Below, one piece after another: positions 24,605 through 37,318 of a DNA stretch of 37,790 bases. The stretch's first letter is position 1, and each line of letters begins with the position of its first letter. The stretch spans positions 1 through 37,790 of the forward strand of contig NZ_PPQB01000033.1 in assembly GCF_002902345.1 (NCBI RefSeq), given 5' to 3'. Both the position numbers and the translations under genes were made by a program. The notes beneath the pieces were generated by a model. It searched no databases. It worked only from the letters and a program-made list of their open reading frames with translations, and had not been told where the DNA came from. Source of the stretch: Staphylococcus arlettae (GTDB lineage Bacteria; Bacillota; Bacilli; Staphylococcales; Staphylococcaceae).

Positions 24605-25803
24605 TGAGTCATAAAATCACAATCGTAGGCTTAGGAAATTATGGTATTGATGAGCTACCGTTAGGTGTTTATCGTTTTTTACAACAACAACAGCAAGTAT
24701 ATACTCGTACTTTAGATCATCCAGTCATTACAGAATTACAAGCAGAACTTCAGTTTGAAAGTTTTGATAATATATATGAAACTTACGAGTCATTTGAAGC
24801 CGTGTATGATCATATTGTCAATCATTTAATAGAAGCGGCTAAACATACTGATATCGTCTACACAGTTCCTGGACATCCTCGGGTGGCAGAAACGACAACG
24901 ACTAAATTGTTTGAACTGACAAAAGATAGCACAGACATTGAAGTAGAGGTTCTAGGGGGTAAAAGTTTTATTGACGATGTATTTAATGCGGTAAATGTGG
25001 ACCCTAATGATGGCTTCACTTTATTAGATGCTACAGCGATTCATACAGCACAGCTAAATATAAGAACACATACTTTAATTACACAAGTCTATAGCGCCCT
25101 AATTGCTGGTGAACTCAAAGTGACATTAATGGAACGCTATCCTGATGAACAAATGGTCTATATTGTTGATGGTGCACAAGGTAGCCAAGCACGTGTTATC
25201 GAAACACCTTTATTCGAATTAGACCACTATAGCGATATTTATAGTAATGTGACGAGCGTTTTTATTCCTATAGTTGAAAACGAGCAAGCATTTTATAATG
25301 ATTTTGCTTTCGCGACACAAGTTATCGATCGTTTAGTTGATGATGAAGTAGGTTGTCCGTGGGATAACAAACAAACACATACATCACTAAAACGTTATTT
25401 AATCGAAGAATCTTTTGAGTTGTTCGAAGCGATAGATAATGAAGATGATTGGCATATTGTAGAAGAATTGGGCGATATTTTACTACAAGTATTCTTGCAT
25501 TCAAGTATTGGTAAAAAAGCAGGCTACTTCGATATAGATGAAGTACTATCTAGTGTGACTGCTAAAATGATACGTCGACATCCTCATGTGTTCGGAGATG
25601 AGCAAGCAGAAAATATTGAAGAGTTAAAAGAAATTTGGTCTACAGCTAAAGCTAAAGAAGGTAAAGAAACTCGTGTGAAGTTTGAAAAAGTATTTGCAGA
25701 CCATTTCTTAAAATTATATGATGAAACCAAAGCAATGGCGCTCGATGAAACGCAATTAAAACAATATTTAGTACAAGGAGGAACCGACAATGAGATTAGA
25801 TAA
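24604..25803 (+). CDS. yabN: YabN: tetrapyrrole methylase-like / MazG fusion
   Basis: This 399-residue protein joins an N-terminal tetrapyrrole-methylase-like domain (about 1-200, VGLGNYGIDELPLGV, VPGHPRVAE) to a C-terminal MazG nucleotide pyrophosphohydrolase (about 240-365) with EESFEL and EELGDILLQ, the metal-binding ExxE and EExxD motifs, and WDNKQTH. MazG domains hydrolyse nucleoside triphosphates. The methylase-like part has no known reaction. It overlaps rqcP by 14 bp. Confidence 0.92.
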   Translation: MSHKITIVGLGNYGIDELPLGVYRFLQQQQQVYTRTLDHPVITELQAELQFESFDNIYETYESFEAVYDHIVNHLIEAAKHTDIVYTVPGHPRVAETTTTKLFELTKDSTDIEVEVLGGKSFIDDVFNAVNVDPNDGFTLLDATAIHTAQLNIRTHTLITQVYSALIAGELKVTLMERYPDEQMVYIVDGAQGSQARVIETPLFELDHYSDIYSNVTSVFIPIVENEQAFYNDFAFATQVIDRLVDDEVGCPWDNKQTHTSLKRYLIEESFELFEAIDNEDDWHIVEELGDILLQVFLHSSIGKKAGYFDIDEVLSSVTAKMIRRHPHVFGDEQAENIEELKEIWSTAKAKEGKETRVKFEKVFADHFLKLYDETKAMALDETQLKQYLVQGGTDNEIR

Positions 25804-26053
25804 ATATCTCAAAGTGTCACGTTTAGTAAAACGTCGTACTTTAGCTAAAGAAATTAGCGATCAAGGTCGAATTACCGTTAATGGTAGTGTAGCTAAGGCC
25901 GGTACAGATGTTAAAGTTGATGATGAATTAGTAATTCGTTTTGGTCAAAAAATCATCACGATAAAAGTTACTGGTCTCAGTGAACATGCGACAAAAGAAA
26001 ATGCGAAAGGCATGTTCGAATTACTTAAAGAAGAACGTGTGAATGATAATTAA
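25790..26053 (+). CDS. rqcP: S4-domain ribosome quality control factor RqcP (YabO)
   Basis: RqcP helps RqcH add alanine tails to nascent chains on split 50S subunits. The 87-residue protein is little more than an S4 RNA-binding domain: MRLDKYLKVSRLVKRRTLAKE, then the GRITVNG strand. AAGGAGG at 25775-25781 lies inside yabN. A role similar to Hsp15 was suggested earlier for the family. Confidence 0.93.
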   Translation: MRLDKYLKVSRLVKRRTLAKEISDQGRITVNGSVAKAGTDVKVDDELVIRFGQKIITIKVTGLSEHATKENAKGMFELLKEERVNDN

Positions 26054-26070
26054 TTAGGAGGTGACAAGCG

Positions 26071-26469
26071 ATGGGAAAAAAAGTAGAAAATATAGGCAAT
26101 ACCTATACTTCTGACAAAAACCAACAGAAAAAAAAGCAACAAATGCGCCGTCGCGTAGTACGCAAACGTATCACCTTATTTGGTGGTATTTTATTAGCTA
26201 TTATTTTAATTCTCGTTGTTATGCTTGTCACTCAAACAAAAAGTAACGAGGAAGCTTCAATAGAACGACAAGATAAACAAGAAAGATACCAAAAGCAGCA
26301 AGATGAAGAGCTCGCACTTAAAGAAGAATTAAATAATTTAAATGATAAAAGTTATATTGAAAAAGTAGCACGTGATGATTATTATTTAAGTAACGATGGT
26401 GAAGTTATTTTTAAATTACCTGGTGATAAATCTAAACAAGAAGATAAAGCATCTAAACAAGATAAATAA
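26071..26469 (+). CDS. divIC: Cell division protein DivIC
   Basis: DivIC is a bitopic septal protein that works with DivIB and FtsL in the divisome. The 132-residue protein has a basic cytoplasmic N-terminus (1-33), one transmembrane segment (about 34-53), then an extracellular coiled-coil (about 58-95) and a lysine/aspartate-rich tail. The ribosome binding site AGGAGGTGA is consensus. In B. subtilis yabP and yabQ lie before divIC; they are absent. Confidence 0.94.
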   Translation: MGKKVENIGNTYTSDKNQQKKKQQMRRRVVRKRITLFGGILLAIILILVVMLVTQTKSNEEASIERQDKQERYQKQQDEELALKEELNNLNDKSYIEKVARDDYYLSNDGEVIFKLPGDKSKQEDKASKQDK

Positions 26470-26496
26470 AAAAATATTTATTTAATTTAAATACCA

Positions 26497-26525
26497 TTGT
26501 TAAATTATAGAAACAAGCATATAAT
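26497..26525 (+). promoter_or_regulatory. Candidate SigA promoter of yabR
   Basis: TTGTTA (26497-26502), 17 bp and TATAAT (26520-26525) lie between divIC and yabR, giving a leader of about 35 nt. Confidence 0.65.
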
Positions 26526-26566
26526 AAGGTTAAAATCGAATCTAATCGGGAGGATTTATTTACAAT

Positions 26567-26968
26567 ATGTCAATCGAAGTAGGAAACAAGCTTAAAGGTA
26601 AAGTCACTGGTATTAAAAAGTTTGGCGCATTTGTCGAGCTTCCTGAAGGTAAAAGTGGCTTAGTTCACATAAGTGAAGTTGCAGATAATTATGTTGAGAA
26701 TGTTGAAGATCATTTATCTGTTGGGGATGAAGTTGAAGTAAAGGTACTTACAATTGCTGACGACGGCAAAATTAGTCTCTCTATTAAAAAAGCAAAAGAT
26801 CGTCCACGTAGACCACAACAAAGTAAACCAAGTCAAAAACAGGTACAATCTAAACCAGAAGATTTTGAAAAGAAATTAAATAATTTCTTAAAAGATAGTG
26901 AAGATAAATTAACATCCATAAAACGTCAAACAGAATCTAGACGCGGTGGCAGAGGTTCAAGACGTTAA
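26567..26968 (+). CDS. yabR: S1 RNA-binding domain protein YabR
   Basis: This 133-residue protein has one S1 domain (about 1-76: GNKLKGKVTGIKKFGAFVEL, GLVHISEVAD, GDEVEVKVL) and a basic, disordered tail rich in K, Q and R. The family is close to general stress protein 13 and to the S1 part of PNPase. It probably binds RNA or ribosomes; its exact role is unknown. GGGAGGA lies 12 bp before the ATG. A strong terminator follows it. Confidence 0.92.
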   Translation: MSIEVGNKLKGKVTGIKKFGAFVELPEGKSGLVHISEVADNYVENVEDHLSVGDEVEVKVLTIADDGKISLSIKKAKDRPRRPQQSKPSQKQVQSKPEDFEKKLNNFLKDSEDKLTSIKRQTESRRGGRGSRR

Positions 26969-27028
26969 TATAAAGGTTGATTGTTGTTCTGACTAAAGTG
27001 TACGTTGCTGTATCTGGCAATAACAACC

Positions 27029-27067
27029 ACAGACTGTTTTCTGTTAGATAGAAAACAGTCTGTTTTT
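27029..27067 (+). terminator. yabR terminator
   Basis: A 14-bp perfect stem (27029-27042 with 27050-27063), a 7-nt loop and a T run to 27067 make a very strong intrinsic terminator. Confidence 0.92.
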
Positions 27068-27131
27068 ATTGTAGGTTCAAATTTACACTTGAATTGCACA
27101 AGTAATATATCATAGTTTTGGAGGTGTTGAG

Positions 27132-28427
27132 TTGGAACTTAATACAGAGAGTTGGTCAACAGCAGATCATATTGTGTTAGCTGTCTCAACAGGTATAGAT
27201 AGTATGGTATTGTTGCATGCACTAACAACAACATTTGCAGATAGTTACAAACAGTTAACATGCCTCCATGTCAATCATGATATAAGGGAAGCATCTACGG
27301 ATGAAATGCATTTTATTCAACGCTATTGTGAGCAGCATCATATCAACTTATTTACTACGACACTTGATTTATCAACGTTGATGGCACAAGGAAAAAGCAT
27401 TGAACATGAAGCACGTACGCTAAGATATAGTTGGTTTGATGCGCAGATGCATCAACTTGGCGCGGATGTCTTATTGACAGCACACCATCAAGACGACCAA
27501 ATAGAAACAATTTTTTATCGCTTGATGACAGGAAAATCCACAAGAAGCGGCTTAGGTATGGCATCAGTTAGTTATCGCAATGGCTATAAAATAGCACGCC
27601 CCTTACTTGAAGTAACTAAAGCGGATATTAAAGCTGTACAAAAGAAATATGAGATACCATTTTTTGAAGACGTTACAAATCATGATAATAAATATGTACG
27701 TAATGATATTCGCAATCGTATATTACCTACCATCGAAGAAAATACCCACTTATCAACGCAACACCTATTAAAATTAAAAACTTGGCACGATGAACAACGA
27801 GAAATACTACATAAGCAGGCACGTTCATTTGTGGCTGAACATGGTAATTACAGCACCACGAAATTAACACTTGCACGAGAACCATTTAATAACTTACAGT
27901 ATTCATTGAAAGTCTCTGTACTTGATAACGTATTGAATGACATGGATGCACTTTTTGGTTTTGCCGAAAAAACATATATTGAATGGTTTCGACAACTTGC
28001 GAGTAGTGTAGCGCAAGCAACATTATTTTCTACGGATAAATGGATAATTCACATTGCATATGATAAATTTATAATAATGGCAAAAGATAATCAGATCTTG
28101 AGGACAATGCAAATTTCACAGGAAGGTCACTATCGTTTTGGTCATTATCAAATTCATATTCATGAGACTTTACCTTCCGAAGAATACCCACTGACAATCC
28201 GAACTCGGAAACCAGGTGATCGTTATCAATTAAGTGGTAAACAAGGGCATAAAAAGGTGAATAGACTTTTTATTGATCGTAAAGTAGTGGACGCGGAGAG
28301 GGATCAGACTCCAATAGTAATAAACGCACAAAATGAGATTATTGCAGTTGGCACTTTGTATAAAGCAGAATACATTCAAAATTCAATTTTGATAAAATTT
28401 ATGGGAGATGAAAGAGACAATGCATGA
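27132..28427 (+). CDS. tilS: tRNA(Ile)-lysidine synthase
   Basis: TilS changes C34 of the CAU-anticodon tRNA-Ile to lysidine, so that AUA codons are read as isoleucine. The 431-residue protein has the PP-loop as AVSTGIDS (17-24; usual form SGGxDS), LTAHHQDDQIET, and VRNDIRNRI, then the C-terminal tRNA-binding domains. The start is TTG at 27132 after GGAGGTG; the next ATG would cut off the PP-loop. It overlaps hpt by 8 bp. It is essential in known Firmicutes. Confidence 0.95.
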   Translation: MELNTESWSTADHIVLAVSTGIDSMVLLHALTTTFADSYKQLTCLHVNHDIREASTDEMHFIQRYCEQHHINLFTTTLDLSTLMAQGKSIEHEARTLRYSWFDAQMHQLGADVLLTAHHQDDQIETIFYRLMTGKSTRSGLGMASVSYRNGYKIARPLLEVTKADIKAVQKKYEIPFFEDVTNHDNKYVRNDIRNRILPTIEENTHLSTQHLLKLKTWHDEQREILHKQARSFVAEHGNYSTTKLTLAREPFNNLQYSLKVSVLDNVLNDMDALFGFAEKTYIEWFRQLASSVAQATLFSTDKWIIHIAYDKFIIMAKDNQILRTMQISQEGHYRFGHYQIHIHETLPSEEYPLTIRTRKPGDRYQLSGKQGHKKVNRLFIDRKVVDAERDQTPIVINAQNEIIAVGTLYKAEYIQNSILIKFMGDERDNA

Positions 28428-28959
28428 GGATTTAAAAGAAGTATTACTCAGTGAAGACGATATTCAAGAGATTTGTCGTGATTTAGGAGCTAAATTAACA
28501 GCAGATTACCAAGGGAAACCATTAGTTTGTATTGGTATTTTAAAAGGATCAGTTATGTTCATGGCTGATTTAATTAAGCGTATTGATACACACCTAGCTA
28601 TCGATTTCATGGATGTATCTAGTTACCATGGGGGCACTGAATCTACTGGGGAAGTAAAAATTTTAAAAGATTTAAGCTCATCAATAGAAGGTAAAGATGT
28701 CGTTATTTTAGAAGATATCTTAGAAACAGGAACAACATTAAAGTCAATTACAGAACTATTGGAATCACGTCGCGTCAACTCATTAGAAATTGTTACGTTA
28801 TTAGATAAGCCTAACCGTCGTAAAGCCAACATCGAAGCTAAATACGTTGGTAAGAAGATTCCAGATGAATTTGTTGTAGGATATGGCCTAGATTATGGAG
28901 AACATTATCGTAACTTGCCTTACATTGGTACATTAAAACCAGAAGTTTATTCAAAATAA
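28420..28959 (+). CDS. hpt: Hypoxanthine-guanine phosphoribosyltransferase
   Basis: Hpt salvages hypoxanthine and guanine to IMP and GMP using PRPP. The 179-residue protein shows the PRPP motif VVILEDILETGTTL, the SSYHGGTESTGEV loop and the VGYGLDY base-binding segment. I start at 28420; GGAG at 28404-28407 is 12 bp upstream. An ATG at 28408 would sit directly on that site. In Bacillus and Listeria its product forms a complex with TilS to control ftsH; that is known there, not shown here. Confidence 0.96.
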   Translation: MHEDLKEVLLSEDDIQEICRDLGAKLTADYQGKPLVCIGILKGSVMFMADLIKRIDTHLAIDFMDVSSYHGGTESTGEVKILKDLSSSIEGKDVVILEDILETGTTLKSITELLESRRVNSLEIVTLLDKPNRRKANIEAKYVGKKIPDEFVVGYGLDYGEHYRNLPYIGTLKPEVYSK

Positions 28960-29033
28960 GGCAATAACGTTTCATCATAAACCATGTTGTTATATACTAT
29001 AAATTCCACCCGATTTATTTAAGTAATTAAAAG

Positions 29034-29062
29034 TTGGTGTTTTATTTTTTACATAGTATAAA
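29034..29062 (+). promoter_or_regulatory. Candidate ftsH promoter
   Basis: TTGGTG (29034-29039), 17 bp and TATAAA (29057-29062) could start a ~150-nt leader for ftsH. The -35 is imperfect, and hpt read-through is an alternative. Confidence 0.4.
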
Positions 29063-29215
29063 ATAAATGAACTATTTAACAATGAATTTAGAATAAATAA
29101 CAAGGAAAACAACGGGATTGAAAGCGCAACGCAAAAGGTGAAATACTAGCCTACCATTTAAGTGTTGTGTTACAATTTTTGTTAGTTTTATTATTGAAGT
29201 AGGAGGAAACAACGC

Positions 29216-31309
29216 ATGCAGAAAGCCTTTCGCAATGTGCTAGTTATCGCAATTATTGGCGTTATAATTTTTGGCTTATTTTCATGGTTAAATGGAAATG
29301 GCAATATGCCAAAACAGCTTACTTATAACCAATTTGTTGAAAAATTAGATAAAGGTGACTTAAAATCACTTGAAATTCAACCTGAACAAAGTGTTTATAT
29401 GGTAAGTGGTAAAACTAAAAATGATGAAGATTATTCTTCAACTATTTTATATAACAACGACAAAGAATTACAAAAAATAACTGATACAGCACAAAAACAA
29501 GATAACTTGAAATTTACAGTTAAAGAAGAAGAAAAACAAAGTGTATTTGTCAGCATATTAACAACACTGATTCCAGTATTAATTATTGCACTACTGTTTA
29601 TATTCTTCTTAAGCCAAGCCCAAGGTGGCGGTGGCGGCGGTCGTATGATGAACTTTGGTAAATCTAAAGCTAAAATGTACGATAGCCAGAAAAAACGTGT
29701 TCGCTTCTCTGACGTAGCTGGTGCAGATGAAGAAAAACAAGAATTAGTGGAAATTGTGGACTTCTTAAAAGACAATAAGCAATTCAAACAAATGGGTTCA
29801 CGTATACCTAAAGGTGTTCTTTTAGTTGGTCCTCCAGGTACTGGTAAAACATTACTTGCACGTGCAGTTGCAGGTGAAGCAGGTACGCCATTCTTCTCTA
29901 TCAGTGGTTCTGACTTCGTAGAAATGTTTGTCGGTGTCGGTGCGAGCCGTGTACGTGACTTATTCGAAAATGCTAAGAAAAATGCACCATGTATTATTTT
30001 CATTGATGAAATTGATGCTGTAGGTCGTCAACGTGGTGCTGGTGTTGGTGGCGGTCATGACGAACGTGAACAAACACTAAACCAATTACTTGTTGAAATG
30101 GATGGCTTTGGTGAAAACGAAGGTATCATTATGATAGCTGCGACAAACAGACCAGACATTCTAGACCCTGCATTATTACGACCAGGTCGTTTTGACCGAC
30201 AAATTCAAGTGGGTCGTCCAGATGTTAAAGGTCGTGAAGCAATCTTACATGTACATGCGAAAAATAAACCACTTGATGAAACAGTTGACTTAAAAGCAAT
30301 ATCACAAAGAACACCAGGCTTCTCAGGTGCCGATTTGGAAAACTTACTAAATGAAGCATCATTAGTTGCTGTGCGTGAAGGTAAGAAGAAAATCGATATG
30401 CGTGACATTGAAGAAGCAACAGACCGTGTAATTGCCGGTCCTGCTAAAAAATCACGTGTTATTTCAGAAAAAGAACGCAATATTGTCGCACATCACGAAG
30501 CGGGTCATACTATTATAGGTATGGTACTAGACGAAGCTGAAGTTGTGCATAAGGTGACAATTGTACCACGTGGCCAAGCAGGTGGTTATGCAATGATGTT
30601 ACCTAAACAAGATCGTTTCTTAATGACTGAACCTGAATTACTCGATAAAATTTGTGGTCTACTCGGTGGACGTGTTTCAGAAGATATTAACTTTGGTGAA
30701 GTATCAACAGGTGCTTCAAACGACTTTGAACGTGCAACACATATTGCTCGTCAGATGGTTACAGAGTATGGTATGAGTGAAAAATTAGGTCCACTTCAAT
30801 TTTCAAGTGGTAGCGGTGGTCAAGTATTCTTAGGCAAAGATATGCAAGGTGATCCAGAATACTCCGGTCAAATCGCTTATGAAATTGATAAAGAGGTACA
30901 ACGTATTGTTAAAGAGCAATATGCACGAGCTAAAGACATTTTATTAGAACATAAAAAACAATTAGTTTTAATTGCTGAAACATTATTAACAGAAGAAACA
31001 TTAGTTGCTGAACAAATCAAATCATTATTTAACGATGGCGTACTACCAGAAGTTAATTACGACGATGCTAAAGTTGTCGACAAAACTGATTCTGAATTTG
31101 AAGAAGGCAAGTATGGTAAATCTTACGATGAAATTCGTAAAGAACAAGATTTAGATACAGATGACAGCGACGATACACAAGAAAATCACTCAACGGATGA
31201 TGACACTGACGATAATACTTCACAAGAAGATACTGGCCATGAACAAGCGCCAAATATCGATAAGCCAAGCAATCCAAGTGATCCAAATGATCCTAGCACC
31301 AGAAATTAA
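29216..31309 (+). CDS. ftsH: ATP-dependent zinc metalloprotease FtsH
   Basis: FtsH is a membrane-bound AAA+ protease for membrane and regulatory proteins. The 697-residue protein has two transmembrane segments (about 7-24 and 113-132) around an extracellular domain, a glycine-rich linker, Walker A GPPGTGKT (205-212), Walker [10 protein letters not shown], the SRH region, and the zinc site HEAGH (427-431). The last ~60 residues are an acidic, Asp/Thr/Ser/Pro-rich disordered tail. GTAGGAGGAAAC lies upstream. A strong terminator follows. Confidence 0.97.
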   Translation: MQKAFRNVLVIAIIGVIIFGLFSWLNGNGNMPKQLTYNQFVEKLDKGDLKSLEIQPEQSVYMVSGKTKNDEDYSSTILYNNDKELQKITDTAQKQDNLKFTVKEEEKQSVFVSILTTLIPVLIIALLFIFFLSQAQGGGGGGRMMNFGKSKAKMYDSQKKRVRFSDVAGADEEKQELVEIVDFLKDNKQFKQMGSRIPKGVLLVGPPGTGKTLLARAVAGEAGTPFFSISGSDFVEMFVGVGASRVRDLFENAKKNAPCIIFIDEIDAVGRQRGAGVGGGHDEREQTLNQLLVEMDGFGENEGIIMIAATNRPDILDPALLRPGRFDRQIQVGRPDVKGREAILHVHAKNKPLDETVDLKAISQRTPGFSGADLENLLNEASLVAVREGKKKIDMRDIEEATDRVIAGPAKKSRVISEKERNIVAHHEAGHTIIGMVLDEAEVVHKVTIVPRGQAGGYAMMLPKQDRFLMTEPELLDKICGLLGGRVSEDINFGEVSTGASNDFERATHIARQMVTEYGMSEKLGPLQFSSGSGGQVFLGKDMQGDPEYSGQIAYEIDKEVQRIVKEQYARAKDILLEHKKQLVLIAETLLTEETLVAEQIKSLFNDGVLPEVNYDDAKVVDKTDSEFEEGKYGKSYDEIRKEQDLDTDDSDDTQENHSTDDDTDDNTSQEDTGHEQAPNIDKPSNPSDPNDPSTRN

Positions 31310-31317
31310 TCACTGTA

Positions 31318-31361
31318 AAAAAACTCTTTCCGCTATATAGAATTAGTGGAAAGAGTTTTTT
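31318..31361 (+). terminator. ftsH terminator
   Basis: A 17-bp stem (31318-31334 with 31345-31361, one G-T wobble) with a 10-nt loop has A-rich 5' and T-rich 3' ends, so it may work in both directions. Confidence 0.9.
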
Positions 31362-31519
31362 GATGTAATAAAAGCTACATTGTGTCAGACAAATATTTAG
31401 CAATTTTTAGCTATTCCCATTAGAATATATGGAATGAAAAGTTATTTCACGAAATCATGTTGATGATTGATCAATTATGGATATGATATAACTATAAACA
31501 CAAAAAGGAGAATAGAGTA

Positions 31520-32389
31520 ATGACGAAGGATTATATTATTAAAGCACTTGCATTTGATGGTCAAATTAGAGCATACAGTGCATTGACAACAGAGGCAGTG
31601 CAAGAAGCGCAAACAAGACATTATACTTGGCCGACAGCTTCAGCTGCCCTAGGCCGTACCATGACTGCTACATTAATGATGGGTGCAATGTTAAAAGGTG
31701 AGCAAAAATTAACAGTAACTTTAGATGGGCAAGGACCAGTAGGTAAAGTGATTGCAGATGCAGATGCAGAAGGTAATGTTAGAGGTTATGTTACTCAACC
31801 ACAAACACATTTTCCATTAAATAGTGTCGGCAAATTAGATGTCAGTAGAGCAGTTGGTACCAATGGTTCGCTAACAGTAGTTAAAGATATCGGTATGAAA
31901 GATTACTTCTCCGGTTCAAGTCCAATTGTCTCTGGAGAAGTAGGTGACGATTTCACTTATTATTTTGCTAAAAGTGAACAAGTACCATCATCAGTAGGTT
32001 TAGGTGTGTTGGTAAATCCAGATAATACAATTAAAGCTTCTGGGGGCTTTATTATTCAAGTAATGCCAGGAGCACAAGAAGAAACAATTGCACAATTAGA
32101 AGAAGCAATCAACAACATGACTCCAGTTTCACAATTGATTGATCAAGGCACTTCAGCAGAAGGATTATTATACGAAATTTTAGGCGAAGAGAATGTCCAA
32201 ATTTTAGAAGAATTACCGGCACAGTTTGAATGTAATTGTGGTCATGATAAGTTCTTAAACGCTATTAAAGGATTAGGGGAAGCAGAAATCAAAGATATGA
32301 TTGAAAAAGATCACGGCGCTGAAGCTGAATGTCATTTTTGTCGTAACAAATATCAATTTAGTGAAGCAGAGTTACAAGCATTAATATAA
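31520..32389 (+). CDS. hslO: Redox-regulated chaperone Hsp33
   Basis: Hsp33 is a holdase switched on by oxidation. The 289-residue protein has the N-terminal substrate-binding domain and a C-terminal zinc redox switch: C238-x-C240 and C271-x2-C274, 30 residues apart, as usual in the family. AAAAAGGAG lies upstream. A TGa-TATAAC extended -10 near 31483-31491 could be its promoter, but the -35 is weak. Bacillus coaX, which precedes hslO there, is absent. Confidence 0.95.
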   Translation: MTKDYIIKALAFDGQIRAYSALTTEAVQEAQTRHYTWPTASAALGRTMTATLMMGAMLKGEQKLTVTLDGQGPVGKVIADADAEGNVRGYVTQPQTHFPLNSVGKLDVSRAVGTNGSLTVVKDIGMKDYFSGSSPIVSGEVGDDFTYYFAKSEQVPSSVGLGVLVNPDNTIKASGGFIIQVMPGAQEETIAQLEEAINNMTPVSQLIDQGTSAEGLLYEILGEENVQILEELPAQFECNCGHDKFLNAIKGLGEAEIKDMIEKDHGAEAECHFCRNKYQFSEAELQALI

Positions 32390-32466
32390 AAAATCGAAAG
32401 TTATCGTGTAAATTTATTTTCTATAGTTATAAAAATAAATATTTTCACAGAAATAAACGCTTATAG

Positions 32467-32494
32467 TTGTATTTACAGAAAAATCTGATAAAAT
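32467..32494 (+). promoter_or_regulatory. Candidate cysK promoter
   Basis: TTGTAT (32467-32472), 16 bp and TAAAAT (32489-32494) with TG one base before the -10. The leader of about 63 nt holds an AAGTT/AACTT-type weak hairpin. In S. aureus cysK belongs to the CymR regulon; I cannot define a CymR site here. Confidence 0.55.
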
Positions 32495-32563
32495 AAAAGA
32501 TATCCGAGAGAAAAAGTAAGTTTTATTTCCAACTTAAACTTTTATTAAAAGGAGCATTTTTTT

Positions 32564-33496
32564 ATGACAAACAACAGATTCGAAAATATTGTAGACGTAA
32601 TAGGTAATACACCCGTAGTTAAATTAAATAGAGTAACAGATGAAAATGCTGCAGATGTATACGTAAAATTAGAATATCAAAACCCAGGTGGCTCTGTTAA
32701 AGACCGTATTGCATTAGCAATGATTGAAAAAGCTGAAAAAGACGGTAAAATCAAACCAGGGGACACTATTGTAGAACCAACAAGTGGTAATACTGGAATT
32801 GGTTTAGCATTTGTTTGTGCTGCTAAAGGTTATAATGCAGTTTTCACTATGCCAGAAACAATGAGTCAGGAACGCCGTAACTTATTAAAAGCATACGGTG
32901 CAGAAGTAGTATTGACTCCAGGTGCTGAAGCGATGAAAGGTGCTATTAAAAAAGCTAAAGAACTAAAAGAAGAAAAAGGTTACTTCGAGCCACAACAATT
33001 CGAAAACCCTGCTAACCCAGAAGTACATGAATTAACAACAGGTCCAGAGTTAGTTAATCAATTCGAAGGTAAATCAATCGATGCATTCTTAGCTGGTGTT
33101 GGTACAGGCGGTACGCTAAGTGGTGTTGGTAAAGTGCTAAAAGAAACTTACCCTGATGTTCAAATTGTCGCAATTGAACCAGAAGATTCACCAGTACTTA
33201 GCGGTGGCGAACCAGGACCACATAAATTACAAGGTTTAGGTGCAGGTTTCGTACCAGACACTCTAAATACTGAAGTATATGACGACATTATTAAAGTAGC
33301 TAACGAAACAGCTATGGATATGTCACGTCGTGTAGCTAAAGAAGAAGGTATCTTAGGCGGTATTTCATCTGGAGCTGCTATAGTAGCTGCATTAGAAAAA
33401 GCCAAAGAATTAGGTAAAGGCAAAACAGTTGTAACAGTATTACCAAGTAATGGTGAGCGTTACCTATCAACACCGTTATATTCATTTGATAATTAA
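32564..33496 (+). CDS. cysK: Cysteine synthase A (O-acetylserine sulfhydrylase)
   Basis: CysK joins O-acetylserine and sulfide to make cysteine, using PLP. The 310-residue protein has NPGGSVKDR with the PLP lysine K46, the TSGNTGIG loop (73-80) and the [10 protein letters not shown] phosphate-binding loop. GGAG is 9 bp before the ATG. It has its own promoter candidate and a clear terminator, so it is likely monocistronic. Confidence 0.96.
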   Translation: MTNNRFENIVDVIGNTPVVKLNRVTDENAADVYVKLEYQNPGGSVKDRIALAMIEKAEKDGKIKPGDTIVEPTSGNTGIGLAFVCAAKGYNAVFTMPETMSQERRNLLKAYGAEVVLTPGAEAMKGAIKKAKELKEEKGYFEPQQFENPANPEVHELTTGPELVNQFEGKSIDAFLAGVGTGGTLSGVGKVLKETYPDVQIVAIEPEDSPVLSGGEPGPHKLQGLGAGFVPDTLNTEVYDDIIKVANETAMDMSRRVAKEEGILGGISSGAAIVAALEKAKELGKGKTVVTVLPSNGERYLSTPLYSFDN

Positions 33497-33523
33497 TAAT
33501 ATAATATATAACAATTTACATTT

Positions 33524-33552
33524 ACCGAGCGCATTTATTGTGCTCGGTTTCT
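33524..33552 (+). terminator. cysK terminator
   Basis: ACCGAGCGCA (33524-33533) pairs with TGTGCTCGGT (33539-33548), with one G-T wobble, a 5-nt loop and a short T-rich tract after it. Confidence 0.8.
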
Positions 33553-33655
33553 TTGTGATTATACATAACAACAATAAGCTGAATAAGGTTCAATTATTTA
33601 AGCTCTTACTACTGAAAAAAATAGAAAATCGCGTTATTATTAATAATGTATATAA

Positions 33656-34843
<1,188 letters not shown>

Positions 34844-34844
<1 letters not shown>

Positions 34845-35323
34845 TGACATATGCATATTTAGGTTTAGGTAGTAATGTAGGCGACCGATTATCACAATTA
34901 GAGCAGGCGATAGAGATTTTAGACCATACAGAAAACATTAACGTGACACAAGTATCCCCGGTTTATGAAACAGAACCAGTAGGTTACGTGGAACAACCAC
35001 AATTTTTAAATTTATGCATAGAAGTAGAAACATCATTAACACCGAAAATGTTATTACAAAAATGCTTACAAACAGAACATCAGTTACATCGTGTAAGAGA
35101 TATACGCTGGGGTCCGAGAACGTTGGATGTAGATATTTTACTTTATGGTGATGACATTATAGAGGAAGCGGATCTTGTTATACCTCATCCTAGGATGTTT
35201 GAACGTGCGTTTGTTTTAATTCCATTAAATGATATAGCGGGTGCGTATAAAGAACCACGTTCACACAAAACTATTGAAGAATTAGTCATCCCAGATGACT
35301 CAGTAAAGAAGTATAAAGCGTAA
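34844..35323 (+). CDS. folK: 2-Amino-4-hydroxy-6-hydroxymethyldihydropteridine pyrophosphokinase
   Basis: FolK (HPPK) activates hydroxymethyldihydropterin with ATP to give the FolP substrate. The 159-residue protein has LGLGSNVGDR, YETEPVGY, the family signature WGPRTLDVDILLY, and IPHPRM. The start overlaps the folB stop by one base. The three folate genes thus encode consecutive steps. Confidence 0.97.
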
Positions 35324-35403
35324 GCTTGCACAAAATGTCTAGATAATACTAGCATTGATGTTGTAATGAATGATAAGTAGAAAACATTAGTACCCGTCGA
35401 TGA

Positions 35404-35505
35404 ATTGATGAAAATTACATTACGCAGCAACTATTAAAAGTAGAAATTACTTTATTACATTTGCATCGTTTAGTAAAATTAAAAGGTGAAAAGTTGGCGT
35501 CATAG
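35404..35505 (+). pseudogene. Possible decayed reading frame
   Basis: A 33-codon stretch without start codon, bounded by stops, reads as amphipathic helix (…QQLLKVEITLL… …RLVKLKGEKL…). A fragment in another frame just upstream (LVPVDE) could join it by a frameshift. The helix pattern loosely recalls the N-terminal part of polyphosphate kinase 2, but that is from memory and weak. It may be chance. Confidence 0.25.
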
Positions 35506-35544
35506 TATAATGTAAAAATGCCTGTTGGTATCTAAAGGATCTAG

Positions 35545-35637
35545 ATGATAACAAAAGCACAAAAAAAGCTAAACCAATTAGAAACAGAGCTAGCAATGAT
35601 TAATGTACTAGAAGCGTGTCAAACAGAACAAAAGTAG
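35545..35637 (+). CDS. Very small ORF before lysS, uncertain
   Basis: An ATG-started 30-codon frame (MITKAQKKLNQLETELAMIN…) with AAAGGAT at 35534-35540 upstream. The product would be a short charged helix. It could be a remnant of a longer gene, a leader peptide or chance; I do not recognise it. Confidence 0.25.
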   Translation: MITKAQKKLNQLETELAMINVLEACQTEQK

Positions 35638-35665
35638 AACAAGAAGCATAAAGGAGAGAAAGTAA

Positions 35666-37153
<1,488 letters not shown>

Positions 37154-37167
37154 AATAGTCGCTTAAC

Positions 37168-37209
37168 AAAGCCATCATCTATGTGTGTTATAAATAGATG
37201 ATGGCTTTT
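37168..37209 (+). terminator. lysS terminator
   Basis: A perfect 15-bp stem (37168-37182 with 37194-37208) with an 11-nt loop ends in a T run. Confidence 0.92.
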
Positions 37210-37318
37210 TGTTTGCATTCATTTTACAAATATAGTATTAATATTTTAAATAGAAAATGAAGTAATAAGAAACTTTAAAAGAATATTGTATGAATAAAAT
37301 ATAAAATTAATCTTAAAA

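Larger units (their letters stand above)
35324..35665 (+). other. Gap between folK and lysS
   Basis: This 342-bp stretch has no intact gene of normal size. It holds a decayed frame (35404-35505), a 30-codon frame (35545-35637) and a TATAAT at 35506-35511 without a good -35 that might serve lysS. In B. subtilis yazB and dusB lie here. No T-box motif is visible. Confidence 0.5.

Noticed and set aside
29165..29194. ftsH promoter TTGTGT-18-TATTAT
   Set aside because: Its start would fall on or inside the ribosome binding site (29201-29207), so it could not give a translatable mRNA.
29431..30003. 190-codon minus-strand open frame inside ftsH
   Set aside because: It lies opposite highly conserved ftsH coding sequence, is low in complexity and has no ribosome binding site; it is a shadow of ftsH codon use.
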